Part shown: positions 1 to 9,129 of the stretch, one piece after another | Numbering within the stretch: the first letter of the stretch is position 1 | Layout: every line of letters starts with the position of its first letter | NCBI RefSeq assembly: GCF_003996985.1 | Contig: NZ_RJJX01000008.1 | Coordinates: 1-64,000 of the forward strand | Direction: 5' to 3' | Source: Ancylomarina longa | Lineage (GTDB): Bacteria > Bacteroidota > Bacteroidia > Bacteroidales > Marinifilaceae | Length of the DNA: 64,000 nt | Notes under the pieces: generated by a model | What the model was told of the DNA's origin: nothing | Database searches by the model: none | What the model saw: the letters and a program-made list of their open reading frames with translations, nothing else | Position numbers and translations under genes: made by a program

Positions 1-85
1 CCTCTTCCCTTCCCGAACAGAGAAGTTAAGCCCGTTAGCGCCGATGGTACTGCAGAGATGTGGGAGAGTAGGTCGATGCCAACCT
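1..85 (+). rRNA. rrf: 5S ribosomal RNA, 3' part (5' end outside window)
   Basis: The first 85 bases read as the middle and 3' end of a bacterial 5S rRNA, including the conserved segments CCGAACAGAGAAGTTAAG, the GCCGATGGTACTGC helix region and the closing GTAGGTCGATGCCAACC strand. The 5' third lies before the window, so this is presumably the last gene of an rRNA operon. A Rho-independent terminator follows within ten bases. The exact 3' end is estimated from family conservation to within a few bases. Confidence 0.95.
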
Positions 86-90
86 TTAAA

Positions 91-128
91 AGAGTCTTAT
101 TCCTTATGGAATGAGACTCTTTTTTTTT
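91..128 (+). terminator. Terminator of the rRNA operon
   Basis: A 13-bp hairpin (one G-U pair) with a TTAT loop is followed directly by a run of about nine T residues. It sits six bases after the 5S rRNA end and closes the rrn operon. Confidence 0.93.
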
Positions 129-201
129 GCCCTTTCTCAAACTTAGTTTATCTTGTATACAGACTATTTTAAAGATAGATGGAATGTTTTTGTTTGATAT
201 G

Positions 202-231
202 TTGGTAAGAAGAAAATATTGCTTAATTTTG
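202..231 (+). promoter_or_regulatory. Bacteroidota-type promoter for rpsO
   Basis: TTG at 202-204, a 19-base spacer and TAATTTTG at 224-231 match the TTG/TAnnTTTG consensus of the primary sigma factor in this phylum. Transcription would start near 238. This makes an in-frame GTG/ATG-like start at 236 impossible and supports the rpsO start at 290. Confidence 0.7.
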
Positions 232-289
232 CAGATTGATTGTGTATTGCAATCATTTAAATAAGTTTAAATTTTCAAATAAAAGAATT

Positions 290-559
290 ATGTATTTATC
301 AGCAGAAAAAAAGCAAGAGCTTTTCGAAAAGTACGGGAAGTCTAACAAAGACACTGGGGCTGCAGAATCTCAAGTTGCCTTGTTTTCTTACCGTATCGCT
401 CACCTAACAGAGCATCTAAAGAAAAATAGAAAGGATTACAGTACCCAACGTGCGCTGCAATTGCTTGTAGGTAAAAGAAGAAATTTTTTAGATTATCTTA
501 AAGCAAAAGATATTGAAAGATACAGAGCTATAATAAAAGCTTTAAATATTCGTAAATAA
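290..559 (+). CDS. rpsO: 30S ribosomal protein S15
   Basis: This 89-residue protein has the exact usual length of S15, which binds 16S rRNA at the central-domain junction early in 30S assembly. The signature block covers the GAAESQVALFSYRI segment, the LTEHLKKNRKD helix and the RRNFLDYL motif. The reading frame is open upstream to 236, but the ATG at 290 gives the family N-terminus (MYLSAEKKQ) and lies about 50 bases after the predicted transcription start. A terminator follows, then pnp, the rpsO-pnp pairing common to many bacteria. No S15 autoregulatory pseudoknot could be verified in the short leader. Confidence 0.97.
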   Translation: MYLSAEKKQELFEKYGKSNKDTGAAESQVALFSYRIAHLTEHLKKNRKDYSTQRALQLLVGKRRNFLDYLKAKDIERYRAIIKALNIRK

Positions 560-570
560 TATCATATTAA

Positions 571-604
571 AAAAGCAATCCCAATTAATCGGGATTGCTT
601 TTTA
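571..604 (+). terminator. Terminator between rpsO and pnp
   Basis: AAAAGCAATCCC at 571-582 pairs perfectly with GGGATTGCTTTT at 591-602 around an AATTAATC loop and ends in Ts. It separates rpsO from pnp, although read-through or processing could still couple them. Confidence 0.88.
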
Positions 605-662
605 TATATAGCGACATCTTGTTGCTTATCCAAATTACAAGTGTGAATTTAACTACACAAAG

Positions 663-2795
663 ATGAAAGTGATCGAAAAAATAATTGAATTAGGTGATGG
701 AAGGTCCATCACAATTGAAACAGGAAAATTAGCTAAGCAAGCTGATGGATCTGTTGTAGTGAAAATGGGTAAGACCATGTTGTTAGCTACAGTCGTATCT
801 GCTAAAGATGCTAGACCTGATGTGGATTTTATGCCATTGTCAGTCGACTATAAAGAGAAATTTAGCTCATTTGGACGTTTTCCAGGTGGATTTATGAAGC
901 GTGAAGGAAGACCTTCAGATTATGAAATTCTTGTTTCTCGTCTTGTGGATAGAGCTCTTCGCCCACTATTCCCGGAAAATTATCATGCAGAAACATTTGT
1001 TACCATTAATTTAATTTCTGCAGATGAAGAAGCTATGCCTGATGCATTAGCTGGACTAGCAGCTTCTGCTGCACTTGCTGTTTCTGATATTCCAATTATG
1101 GAAGCTATATCAGAGGTTCGGGTTGCAAGAATTGATGGTGAATATAAAATAAATCCTACCAGAACAGAATTGGAAGTTGCAGACCTTGACATGATTGTTG
1201 CAGCAACAATGGATAATATCATGATGGTAGAAGGAGAAATGGATGAAGTGTCGGAAGCAGAAATGCTTGAGGCCATCAAAGTTGCTCACGAAGCTATTAA
1301 AATTCAATGTAAAGCACAGGTTGAGTTGGCTGAACTTGTTGGGAGTACAGAGAAAAGAGATTATTGTCATGAAGAAAACGACGATGAACTTCGTCAGTTA
1401 ATAATTGATAAGACTTACGATAAAGTATTAGAAGTAGCACGCCGACAAAATCCAAATAAGCATGAACGTTCTGCTTCTTTTTCTGAAGTTAAAGAAGAGT
1501 TTGTTGCATGGTATTCGGAAGGTAAAGAGGACTCAGATATTAATATGAGTTTGATTGGACGTTATTATCATGATGTGGAAAAAGATGCTGTAAGAAATAT
1601 GGTGTTGGAAGATCGTGTTCGTTTAGATGGTAGAAAAACTAACGAAATTCGTCCTATTTGGTCAGAAGTTGATTATTTGCCTGGTGCTCATGGTTCTGCT
1701 GTTTTTACCAGAGGAGAAACTCAATCACTAACAACTGTAACATTAGGTACTAAATTAGACGAGAAAATCGTTGATGATGTTTTGTACAGAGGAAAAGAGA
1801 AGTTTGTATTGCATTACAATTTCCCTCCATTTTCTACTGGAGATGCTAGACCTACTCGTGGTATTAGTCGAAGAGAAGTTGGTCATGGTAATTTAGCATT
1901 CAGAGCATTAAAAGGGATGATTCCTACTGATTCTCCATATGCTATTCGCGTTGTCTCTGATATTTTAGAATCCAATGGTTCCTCTTCCATGGCAACTGTC
2001 TGTGCTGGAACACTAGCATTAATGGATGCAGGTATTCAGATCAAACGACCAGTTACTGGTATTGCAATGGGATTAATTTCTACTGAAGGTGCAAAAAAAT
2101 ATGCTGTACTTTCTGATATTTTAGGTGATGAAGATCATTTGGGAGATATGGACTTTAAAGTGACAGGAACAGAAAAAGGTATCACTGCCACTCAAATGGA
2201 TATCAAAGTTGATGGTTTACCATACGAGGTATTGGCGCAGGCTTTAGAACAAGCTCGTTTGGGTCGTATGCATATTCTTGGGAAAATTTTGGAAACTATT
2301 GAAACTCCTAGAGAAGATCTTAAACCACACGCTCCACGAATTATTTCTATTGATATTCCAAAAGATATGATTGGTGCCGTGATTGGTCCTGGTGGAAAAA
2401 TTATTCAAGAGATTCAGGAATCAACAGGGGCTGTTATTGTTATTGAAGAAGTTGACGGTAAAGGCGTCGTTGACATTTCAGCAAATGATAAGAAGTCTAT
2501 TGATGCTGCTTTGGCAAGAGTGAAAGGTATAGTAGCTGTACCTGAAGTTGGTACTATTTATAAAGGAAAAGTTAAATCAATTGTTACTTTTGGTGCTTTT
2601 GTTGAAATCTTACCTGGTAAAGATGGATTATTACATATCTCAGAAATTGAACATCGCAGATTAAATACCGTTGATGAAGTTTTGAAAGAAGGACAGGAAG
2701 TCGAGGTAAAGTTGATTGAGGTAGATGCTAAATCAGGAAAATTAAAACTTTCAAGAAAAGTATTATTACCAAAGCCTGAGAAGAAAGAAAAATAG
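663..2795 (+). CDS. pnp: Polyribonucleotide nucleotidyltransferase (PNPase)
   Basis: PNPase is the phosphorolytic 3'-5' exoribonuclease of RNA turnover (EC 2.7.7.8). The 710-residue length is normal for the family. Two RNase PH-like domains fill the first ~550 residues: the first carries the [12 protein letters not shown] motif, the second the [16 protein letters not shown] active-site block. A KH domain with the [11 protein letters not shown] loop lies at roughly residues 558-615, and an S1 domain ([16 protein letters not shown]…[10 protein letters not shown]) at about 629-697. A lysine-rich tail ends the protein. The gene follows rpsO and is closed by its own terminator. Confidence 0.98.
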   Translation: MKVIEKIIELGDGRSITIETGKLAKQADGSVVVKMGKTMLLATVVSAKDARPDVDFMPLSVDYKEKFSSFGRFPGGFMKREGRPSDYEILVSRLVDRALRPLFPENYHAETFVTINLISADEEAMPDALAGLAASAALAVSDIPIMEAISEVRVARIDGEYKINPTRTELEVADLDMIVAATMDNIMMVEGEMDEVSEAEMLEAIKVAHEAIKIQCKAQVELAELVGSTEKRDYCHEENDDELRQLIIDKTYDKVLEVARRQNPNKHERSASFSEVKEEFVAWYSEGKEDSDINMSLIGRYYHDVEKDAVRNMVLEDRVRLDGRKTNEIRPIWSEVDYLPGAHGSAVFTRGETQSLTTVTLGTKLDEKIVDDVLYRGKEKFVLHYNFPPFSTGDARPTRGISRREVGHGNLAFRALKGMIPTDSPYAIRVVSDILESNGSSSMATVCAGTLALMDAGIQIKRPVTGIAMGLISTEGAKKYAVLSDILGDEDHLGDMDFKVTGTEKGITATQMDIKVDGLPYEVLAQALEQARLGRMHILGKILETIETPREDLKPHAPRIISIDIPKDMIGAVIGPGGKIIQEIQESTGAVIVIEEVDGKGVVDISANDKKSIDAALARVKGIVAVPEVGTIYKGKVKSIVTFGAFVEILPGKDGLLHISEIEHRRLNTVDEVLKEGQEVEVKLIEVDAKSGKLKLSRKVLLPKPEKKEK

Positions 2796-2816
2796 ATTTT
2801 TTCGATTTTAATATAT

Positions 2817-2847
2817 AAATCCTGGATTCGTTCCGGGATTTTTTTTT
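2817..2847 (+). terminator. Terminator of pnp
   Basis: AAATCCTGG at 2817-2825 pairs with CCGGGATTT from 2833 (one G-U pair) around a seven-base loop and runs straight into a T tract. It lies about 20 bases after the pnp stop codon. Confidence 0.88.
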
Positions 2848-2871
2848 CTATAGACGGAATACTTATCTTTG
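2841..2871 (+). promoter_or_regulatory. Possible promoter overlapping the pnp terminator tail
   Basis: TATCTTTG at 2864-2871 is a perfect TAnnTTTG element. The position 19 bases upstream falls in the T tract of the pnp terminator, which would act as a weak -33 box (TTTT rather than TTTG). The next gene starts 26 bases downstream. Confidence 0.4.
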
Positions 2872-2896
2872 ATTGCTAAATTTTAAACCTTGAATC

Positions 2897-3385
2897 ATGA
2901 AAGATAATTGGATCGAATATATAGAGAATAAGATTGATACCCAAGTTGAAAGTTTCATATCAAAAAGGGATTACAGATTTTATCAGATAGAAAAATTGAA
3001 AAAAATTGCAGCACTACTTCACAAGCAAAATTTATGCTTGGACTGCAAATATGCAAAATCGGAATTGGAAATACTCGTTGATGATTTGGATAGACTAATT
3101 AATAAATCCGGAGTAAATAAAAGTGAATATGAAAAACGAGTGGAAAAATTGATCATACATCTGAAGAAGCAACATGACATTTATCAGGCATTTCATTTTA
3201 CCTATACCTACACGGCTATTTATACTCTTGTTGGTAGTGTATTTGGCTTGTTATTGACCTATGGATGGTATTATTATTTTAATCCTTCACTTTTTTTTAT
3301 GTGTGTAGGAGCAGGGCTGTTTGTTGGGAATATTCTTGGATATAATAAGGATAAAAAATACCGTAGTCAGGGAAAACAAATTTAG
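2897..3385 (+). CDS. Hypothetical membrane protein with C-terminal TM hairpin
   Basis: I do not recognise this 162-residue protein. Residues 1-95 look helical and charged, with a CLDC pair near residue 50 and a likely coiled-coil segment after it. Two hydrophobic segments follow, about residues 105-125 and 131-150. The second is glycine-rich (GAGLFVGNILG), resembling a glycine-zipper packing face, and a short basic tail ends the chain. The topology suggests a cytoplasmic helical domain anchored in the inner membrane. It has its own candidate promoter and stands between two independently terminated genes, so context gives no functional hint. Confidence 0.75.
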   Translation: MKDNWIEYIENKIDTQVESFISKRDYRFYQIEKLKKIAALLHKQNLCLDCKYAKSELEILVDDLDRLINKSGVNKSEYEKRVEKLIIHLKKQHDIYQAFHFTYTYTAIYTLVGSVFGLLLTYGWYYYFNPSLFFMCVGAGLFVGNILGYNKDKKYRSQGKQI

Positions 3386-3449
3386 GATTTAATTGAGCGA
3401 TTAATTAAATTAAACGATTAATTCATCAATAAATACAATAGCGCACAAA

Positions 3450-5573
3450 ATGGAAAAAATTGCATTGCTAACACTAACTTGCCTGATGATTGGAGCCTGC
3501 TCGAGTCCTGTATCAAAAATGAATTATCCCCTGACCAAAAAAGTAGATACTCTTGATACTTATTTCGATACTAAGGTTCAAGATCCTTATCGTTGGTTGG
3601 AAGATGATAATTCAACAGAAACCAAAGAATGGGTGATCGCTGAAAATAATGTTACGAACAATTATCTTTCAAAAATTCCGTATAGAAATAAAATTAAAAA
3701 ACGACTGACTGCTCTTTGGAATTATCCTAAGGTTGGAGTTCCCTTTAAAAAAGGAAATCTTTATTTTCATTATCGGAATAACGGTTTACAAGATCAATAT
3801 GTGTTATATGTTCAGAACTCTTTGAAAGACACAGCCAGAATTCTGCTTGACCCTAATCAACTATCAGAGGATGGTACTGTTGCTCTTTCGGGAATTGCAG
3901 TTTCTGAGGATAGTAAGTATTTAGCTTATCGTATTGCTCGATCAGGTTCCGATTGGAACGAATTGTATGTTCGTAATATTAAAACTGGTGAAGATCTAAA
4001 TGATCATTTGATGTGGCTCAAATTTACTGGGGTTGCATGGTATCAAAATGGATTTTTTTATTCTCGGTATAATGCTCCGGAAGAAGGTGGGGCACTTTCC
4101 AATTCTAATGAATACCACAAAATATATTATCATAAATTGGGCGATTCGCAAGAAAATGACCAATTGATATATCAAAATGAAAAATATCCGAAGAGATTAT
4201 ATGGAGCGACAGTAACGGACGATCAGAAATATTTGATTATTTCGGAGATGGGGGCCAGTAATGGAAATGGATTGTATTTTAAAGATCTTACTAAAAAAGG
4301 ATCATCTATACAGTTAATTACAGATGACTTACAAAAAAAACACTCTATAATTGACGATGTTGACGGTAAATTTCTAATGTTTACCAACGAAGGAGCTCCC
4401 AAAAACAGATTGGTAGCCGTAGATATAAATAGGCCAACTAAGGAAAATTGGGAGGAAGTTATCCCTGAAAAGGAGAATGTTTTGCATGACGTGAACCTTG
4501 CAGGTGGTAAAATTGTGGCTAGTTATATGAAAGATGCTTACTCTGAAATTGAGATTTTGAATTTGAACGGCAAGTTTGAATCAAAATTGGAGATGCCCGG
4601 TATAGGTACGGTGGGTAGTTTTTCAGGTAAAAAAGAAGATAAAATTGCCTTTTATAGTTATACCTCATTTACTACTCCAAGTATCGCATATAAATATGAT
4701 TTTACTATCGGTAAATCTGAAATATTCTATCAGCCTAAAATTAATTTCGATCCGGATGATTTTGTGACAGAGCAAAAATTCTATACCAGTAAAGACGGGA
4801 CAAAAGTTCCTATGTTTATCGTGCATAAAAAAGGTGTTAAATTAGATGGATCAAATCCATGCTTATTGTATGGTTACGGAGGATTTGATATAAGTTTGAC
4901 TCCATATTTTACCCCAAGACGAATGGTTTGGTTGGAAAATGGTGGAGTATTCGCTTTGGCTAATTTACGAGGTGGAGGAGAATATGGTGAAAAATGGCAT
5001 ACTGCTGGTACTAAAATGAATAAGCAAAATGTTTTTGACGACTGTATTGCTGCTGCCGAATATCTGATTAAAGAGAATTATACAAATCCAGAAAAACTCG
5101 TATTGAAAGGTGGGTCAAATGGAGGTCTTTTGGTAGGTGCAGTGATAAATCAAAGACCTGATTTATTTAAAGTGGCGATACCTGAAGTAGGAGTAATGGA
5201 TATGTTGAGATACAATAAATTTACAATAGGCTGGTCATGGGCTGGAGATTATGGTACCAGCTCTGATAGCAAAGAGATGTTCGATTATTTGTATGCTTAT
5301 TCTCCTATCCACAACATTACTGAAAAGATTAAGTACCCTGCTATTTTAGTTACAACAGCTGATCATGATGACAGAGTTGTACCAGCACATTCTTTCAAAT
5401 ATATTGCAACATTGCAGGAAAAATACCATGGTGAAAATCCTGTTTTAATTAGAATAGAATCAAAAGCGGGGCATGGAGGTGGAATGCCAACATCAAAACA
5501 AATTGAAGAATATACTGATATTTGGTCCTTTATATTTTATAATATGGAACTTACTCCTAAGTTTATGAAATAG
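3450..5573 (+). CDS. Prolyl oligopeptidase family serine protease, predicted lipoprotein
   Basis: This 707-residue protein is an S9A prolyl oligopeptidase, which cleaves short peptides after proline. A lipobox (MIGACSS, Cys17) shows export and lipid anchoring. The N-terminal YRWLED motif and the seven-bladed propeller (about residues 80-430) are followed by an alpha/beta-hydrolase domain. The triad is visible: Ser556 in GGSNGGL, Asp at 640/641 in DHDDRVVP and His675 in AGHGGG, all within a few residues of the numbering of the mammalian enzyme. The GGSNGG form separates it from dipeptidyl peptidases. It appears monocistronic and probably works in the periplasm on peptide nutrients. Confidence 0.95.
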   Translation: MEKIALLTLTCLMIGACSSPVSKMNYPLTKKVDTLDTYFDTKVQDPYRWLEDDNSTETKEWVIAENNVTNNYLSKIPYRNKIKKRLTALWNYPKVGVPFKKGNLYFHYRNNGLQDQYVLYVQNSLKDTARILLDPNQLSEDGTVALSGIAVSEDSKYLAYRIARSGSDWNELYVRNIKTGEDLNDHLMWLKFTGVAWYQNGFFYSRYNAPEEGGALSNSNEYHKIYYHKLGDSQENDQLIYQNEKYPKRLYGATVTDDQKYLIISEMGASNGNGLYFKDLTKKGSSIQLITDDLQKKHSIIDDVDGKFLMFTNEGAPKNRLVAVDINRPTKENWEEVIPEKENVLHDVNLAGGKIVASYMKDAYSEIEILNLNGKFESKLEMPGIGTVGSFSGKKEDKIAFYSYTSFTTPSIAYKYDFTIGKSEIFYQPKINFDPDDFVTEQKFYTSKDGTKVPMFIVHKKGVKLDGSNPCLLYGYGGFDISLTPYFTPRRMVWLENGGVFALANLRGGGEYGEKWHTAGTKMNKQNVFDDCIAAAEYLIKENYTNPEKLVLKGGSNGGLLVGAVINQRPDLFKVAIPEVGVMDMLRYNKFTIGWSWAGDYGTSSDSKEMFDYLYAYSPIHNITEKIKYPAILVTTADHDDRVVPAHSFKYIATLQEKYHGENPVLIRIESKAGHGGGMPTSKQIEEYTDIWSFIFYNMELTPKFMK

Positions 5574-5594
5574 TTGAATTATTAAAATAATTAT

Positions 5595-5642
5595 AGAGGA
5601 GATTTTGTTGATATTTTATTGGCAATCTCTCCTCTTTTTTTT
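5595..5642 (+). terminator. Terminator of the prolyl oligopeptidase gene
   Basis: AGAGGAGA at 5595-5602 pairs with TCTCCTCT at 5628-5635 across a long AT-rich loop, followed by eight Ts. The open frame of the next gene extends into this hairpin, which argues against a start at 5605. Confidence 0.75.
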
Positions 5643-5709
5643 AATAAAAAGACTGATATTTGTTCCTCATTTTCTATTTTTATGTCTCCAAATCTGTAAT
5701 GCTGTTTTA

Positions 5710-6345
5710 ATGGATTATAATTTTATCGTAATTGAAGGAAATATTGGAGCTGGAAAAACCTCTCTTTCTCACAAAATTGCTAGCGAGTTTAACGCTAAAC
5801 TTATTTTGGAGCAATATGCAGAGAATCCTTTCTTGCCAAAATTTTATAAGGATCCTGAAAAATATTCCTTTCCACTTGAAATGTCTTTTCTTGCAGATAG
5901 ATATAATCAGTTAAAAAAAGAATTAAGCGAAAGAGATTTATTTAAATCTTTTACCATCTCGGATTACTATTTTATGAAATCCTTGATTTTTTCAAAGCAA
6001 ACTCTTCAGGATGATGAATATAGCTTGTATCGACAGTTTTTTCACATCATATATAATTCCTTACCAAAACCCGATTTGTATGTATATTTACATACAGACG
6101 CAGATCATCTACTACAAAATATAAAGAATAGAGGCAGGGAATATGAACAGGATATTTCTGCCGATTATCTACGGAAAATACAGGAAAGTTATTTCGATTT
6201 TTTTAAGCAGCAGCAGGATTTAAAGTTTTTGATTATCGATACTAATAAAATAGACTTTGTAAATAATGAGGAGGATTATAGGAAAGTATTAAATGCAATT
6301 TTTCAAACTAAATGCAAGTATGGAGTCAATAGGGTGATACTCTGA
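5710..6345 (+). CDS. Deoxynucleoside kinase (dNK/dGK-dAK family)
   Basis: This 211-residue protein matches the deoxynucleoside kinase family, which phosphorylates deoxynucleosides for salvage of DNA precursors. It opens with the P-loop GNIGAGKTS at about residues 9-17. The catalytic Glu lies in LILEQYAENPF, a DRY-type segment in FLADRYNQ, and the LID arginines in KNRGREYEQ. The upstream in-frame start at 5605 would begin inside a terminator and add a hydrophobic non-family extension, so I use the ATG at 5710. Base specificity (dA, dG or dC) cannot be read from the sequence. Thymidine salvage is handled by the separate tdk gene in this window. Confidence 0.9.
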   Translation: MDYNFIVIEGNIGAGKTSLSHKIASEFNAKLILEQYAENPFLPKFYKDPEKYSFPLEMSFLADRYNQLKKELSERDLFKSFTISDYYFMKSLIFSKQTLQDDEYSLYRQFFHIIYNSLPKPDLYVYLHTDADHLLQNIKNRGREYEQDISADYLRKIQESYFDFFKQQQDLKFLIIDTNKIDFVNNEEDYRKVLNAIFQTKCKYGVNRVIL

Positions 6346-6402
6346 AAACCCTGTGCTGTCAAATTAAAATATCGAATCGATTTAATTTGCATAAAATTTT
6401 CT

Positions 6403-6410
6403 TAAATTTG
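6403..6410 (+). promoter_or_regulatory. Candidate -7 element upstream of the TPR lipoprotein gene
   Basis: TAAATTTG is a perfect TAnnTTTG element 50 bases before the start codon. The -33 region around 6380-6383 is only ATTT, so the assignment rests on the -7 element. Confidence 0.4.
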
Positions 6411-6459
6411 CTTCTGAACTAGATTATAATTTTAAAATTAAAATAATTAAGTAGTTGTT

Positions 6460-8184
6460 ATGAAAAGATCAAAGCTTATTTCTTTGGCTTCTTTAGCTTT
6501 AGCAGGTGTGGTACTTACAAGTTGTGCCGGACTTAATAAAATGAAAAAGGAAGCTAGTAATATCAAGTATCAAGTGACTCCTGAAGTTTTGGAAGCTCAC
6601 GCTGATATGGTTGATGTAAAAGTTACTGTAAACATTCCTGCAAAGTATTTCAACAAGAGTGCAGTTGTTGTTGCAACTCCTGTCCTTAAGTATGATGGTG
6701 GTGAAAAAGCATTCGCTTCCAAAACTTTACAAGGTGAAAAAGTTCAAGGAAACAATACTGTTGTTCCTTTCGAAATAGGTAAAACCATTACCTACACTGG
6801 CAAAATCCCTTATGAGAATGCCATGAGAATTTCTGACCTTGAGGTGAGAATGACTGCTAGTAAAGGTGAAAAATCGGTTGAATTTGATCCTTATAAAATT
6901 GCAGATGGTGTTATTGCAACTGCAACTCTAGTACAAAATGCTCCTCGTAACATTATTGGTAAAGATGCTTTCCAAAGAATTATTCCTGAAAGCAAAGAGG
7001 CTGATCTCCATTATCTAATCAATAGCTCAAAAGTACGTTGGTCTGAGATGAAAGATGAAGATATTGCTTCTCTTAAGGAATATTTGAATACTGTGAAAGC
7101 AGATGAAAATAAAGATTACAAAGGAATTGAGGTAGATGCGTATGCTTCTCCTGATGGAAAACAAGATTGGAATGCAAAATTAGCCAATAACCGTGAAGTT
7201 TCTTCTTCTAAGTATATCAAGAAAGCAATGAAGAAAGCTGACATGGAAGCTTATTCTGCTGAAGACTTATTCAAATCTAAAGTAACTCCTGAAGATTGGG
7301 AAGGATTCCAGAAATTAATGAAAGCTTCTAACATTCAGGATAAAGAATTAATTCTTCGTGTTCTTTCTATGTATTCAGATCCTGAAGTACGTGAAAAAGA
7401 AATCAGAAATATTTCTGCTGCTTTTGATGAAGTAAAAGAACAAGTTTTACCTAAATTAAGAAGAGCTAAATTTATTGTGAGTGTTGATCTTATCGGAAAG
7501 ACTGACGAACAATTGAAGTCTCTTGTAATGAGTAATCCTTCGGAATTGAATGTAGAAGAATTATTATTTGCTGCTTCTTTATTAAATTCTGCTGATGAAA
7601 AATTAGCTGCTTATGAAGCTGCTAAGAAACAATTTCCTAAAGATTGGAGAGGATACAATGATGCTGGTATGATTTTATTCGGAATGAATAAAGTTGATGA
7701 AGCTAAAGCTAATTTCGAAAAAGCTGACCAATTGTCTTCTAATAATCCTATTGTGAAAAACAATATGGGAGCTGTTGAATTGGTAAAAGGTAATATTGAT
7801 GATGCAGAAGTTCTTTTTGGTGCTGCCACTGGTGCAGGAAACGAAGTGAACTACAACTTAGGTATTGTTGCTGTTAAAAAAGCTCAGTATGATACTGCTG
7901 TTAAGCAATTCGGAGAGTGTACTGCTGCAAATGCTGCTTTAGCTAACATTCTTGTTGGTAAATACAATGTTGCTTTAGATAAGCTAAATGCAAATACTAG
8001 CGACGATGCTATGGTATATTACTTAAAAGCAGTTGTTGGTGCAAGAACTAACAATAACAATTTAGTATTTACTAATTTGGAAACTGCTGTTGCGAAAGAT
8101 GCTTCATTGAAAGCCACTGCAAAAACTGATATGGAATTTGTAAAAGTTTTTGAAGATGCAAAATTCAAAGCTATTGTTGAGTAA
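6460..8184 (+). CDS. OmpA-like/TPR lipoprotein
   Basis: A 574-residue lipoprotein with lipobox VVLTSCAG (Cys22). After a beta-rich N-terminal region (about 35-170), residues about 225-260 carry an OmpA-like signature (VDAYASPDGKQDW then KLANNREVSSSKYI), the part that contacts peptidoglycan in OmpA-type proteins. The C-terminal 200 residues are TPR repeats, clearest in the block that starts WRGYNDAGMILFGMNKVDEA. Similar proteins occur as abundant envelope components in Bacteroidales, and the even codon usage with GCT/GAA/AAA suggests strong expression. I infer a structural role linking outer membrane and cell wall. It is monocistronic, with its own -7 element and terminator. Confidence 0.85.
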   Translation: MKRSKLISLASLALAGVVLTSCAGLNKMKKEASNIKYQVTPEVLEAHADMVDVKVTVNIPAKYFNKSAVVVATPVLKYDGGEKAFASKTLQGEKVQGNNTVVPFEIGKTITYTGKIPYENAMRISDLEVRMTASKGEKSVEFDPYKIADGVIATATLVQNAPRNIIGKDAFQRIIPESKEADLHYLINSSKVRWSEMKDEDIASLKEYLNTVKADENKDYKGIEVDAYASPDGKQDWNAKLANNREVSSSKYIKKAMKKADMEAYSAEDLFKSKVTPEDWEGFQKLMKASNIQDKELILRVLSMYSDPEVREKEIRNISAAFDEVKEQVLPKLRRAKFIVSVDLIGKTDEQLKSLVMSNPSELNVEELLFAASLLNSADEKLAAYEAAKKQFPKDWRGYNDAGMILFGMNKVDEAKANFEKADQLSSNNPIVKNNMGAVELVKGNIDDAEVLFGAATGAGNEVNYNLGIVAVKKAQYDTAVKQFGECTAANAALANILVGKYNVALDKLNANTSDDAMVYYLKAVVGARTNNNNLVFTNLETAVAKDASLKATAKTDMEFVKVFEDAKFKAIVE

Positions 8185-8205
8185 TTAATAATTACACGAT
8201 ATATT

Positions 8206-8235
8206 AAAGCGAATCCTTTGGGGTTCGCTTTTTTT
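8206..8235 (+). terminator. Terminator of the TPR lipoprotein gene
   Basis: AAAGCGAATCC pairs with GGGTTCGCTTT (one G-U pair) around a short TTTG loop and ends in seven Ts. Confidence 0.9.
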
Positions 8236-8311
8236 AACGATAGCATAGAGACGAATTGAAATTGTTGTTTTAATCTGTTTAATTAAGAGTCAAGAATAAA
8301 AAAACAAGCAT

Positions 8312-9121
8312 ATGGTAATTAAAATTCCAAAGAAGGTGACTAATAATTTTCAGGGTGTTGTATTGTTTTCAGATTTATATGCACAAACCAAAGCTTGCTA
8401 TAACCAGGAGATTGTTCTTGATTTTGAGGAGACAAAATTGTTTGAATCTAATCTTTTTGCGGTGCTTTCTTGTCTGATAGCTTTTTGGGAAAGGCGACGC
8501 AATAAGATTCGTTTTACAGGTATGCAGGATTCGATTCAGAATTTATTCAATATTAAAAAGCTGGAAAATAAGCATGCACAAAAGCGGATATGGAAATGTC
8601 TGGTAAAAAGTCAATGCTTCACGTCAGCCGACGAGGAATTGTTATCGGATTATCTGGAAAATAAAATTTTTCCGAATCGCCCTGAAATAACTACAAATCC
8701 ACAACTTAAAATGGCGATAGAATTATGCGTTGCGGAAACATTTAGAAATGCCTTTGTACATAGCGATTGTAAGGAGGTATTTATAGCTCATTTTTTCTCG
8801 GTGTATAATAATAAATTATTTATAAGTATTGTGGATCAAGGAAAAACGATAAGAGATATTGCAAGGACAGATGAAGGAAAAATTTTAAATGGTGTGGATG
8901 CAATAGATTGGGCTGTTCACGATGGTACTTCTTCGAAGTCGGAAAAACAAAAGGGAATCGGACTAAATACCATTCGTCAATTCATCGAACAAAATCAAGG
9001 TAAAATTCAGATTGTATCTGGAAATGGTGTATGGAAACAGGTAAAGCACCGCTCATTTTCAAAAACCTACGAAAGATCATTCCCGGGCACTATCATTACG
9101 CTGGAATTTAATCTGGGTTAA
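8312..9121 (+). CDS. STAS-like / HATPase fusion signalling protein
   Basis: This 269-residue protein joins two domains usually encoded separately in partner-switching pathways. Residues 1-95 fit a STAS-like fold (VVLDFE-type strand, then FESNLFAVLSCLIAFW), as in anti-anti-sigma factors. Residues about 130-268 are a GHKL ATPase with an N-box (CVAETFRNAFVHS), a G1 box (IVDQGKTIRD) and a G2 box (KGIGLNTIRQF), as in anti-sigma kinases or histidine kinases. No dimerisation/phospho-His helix or response regulator is visible. No sigma or phosphatase gene lies beside it; the trmH-like gene converges with an eight-base gap. The target is unknown. Confidence 0.75.
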   Translation: MVIKIPKKVTNNFQGVVLFSDLYAQTKACYNQEIVLDFEETKLFESNLFAVLSCLIAFWERRRNKIRFTGMQDSIQNLFNIKKLENKHAQKRIWKCLVKSQCFTSADEELLSDYLENKIFPNRPEITTNPQLKMAIELCVAETFRNAFVHSDCKEVFIAHFFSVYNNKLFISIVDQGKTIRDIARTDEGKILNGVDAIDWAVHDGTSSKSEKQKGIGLNTIRQFIEQNQGKIQIVSGNGVWKQVKHRSFSKTYERSFPGTIITLEFNLG

Positions 9122-9129
9122 TTGTGTTT

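Noticed and set aside
236-289. An 18-residue N-terminal extension of ribosomal protein S15
   Set aside because: Position 236 lies at the predicted transcription start, and the extension is not found in the S15 family, so translation starts at 290.
5605-5709. A hydrophobic N-terminal extension of the deoxynucleoside kinase
   Set aside because: It would begin inside the upstream terminator hairpin. The family starts just before the P-loop, as given by the ATG at 5710.
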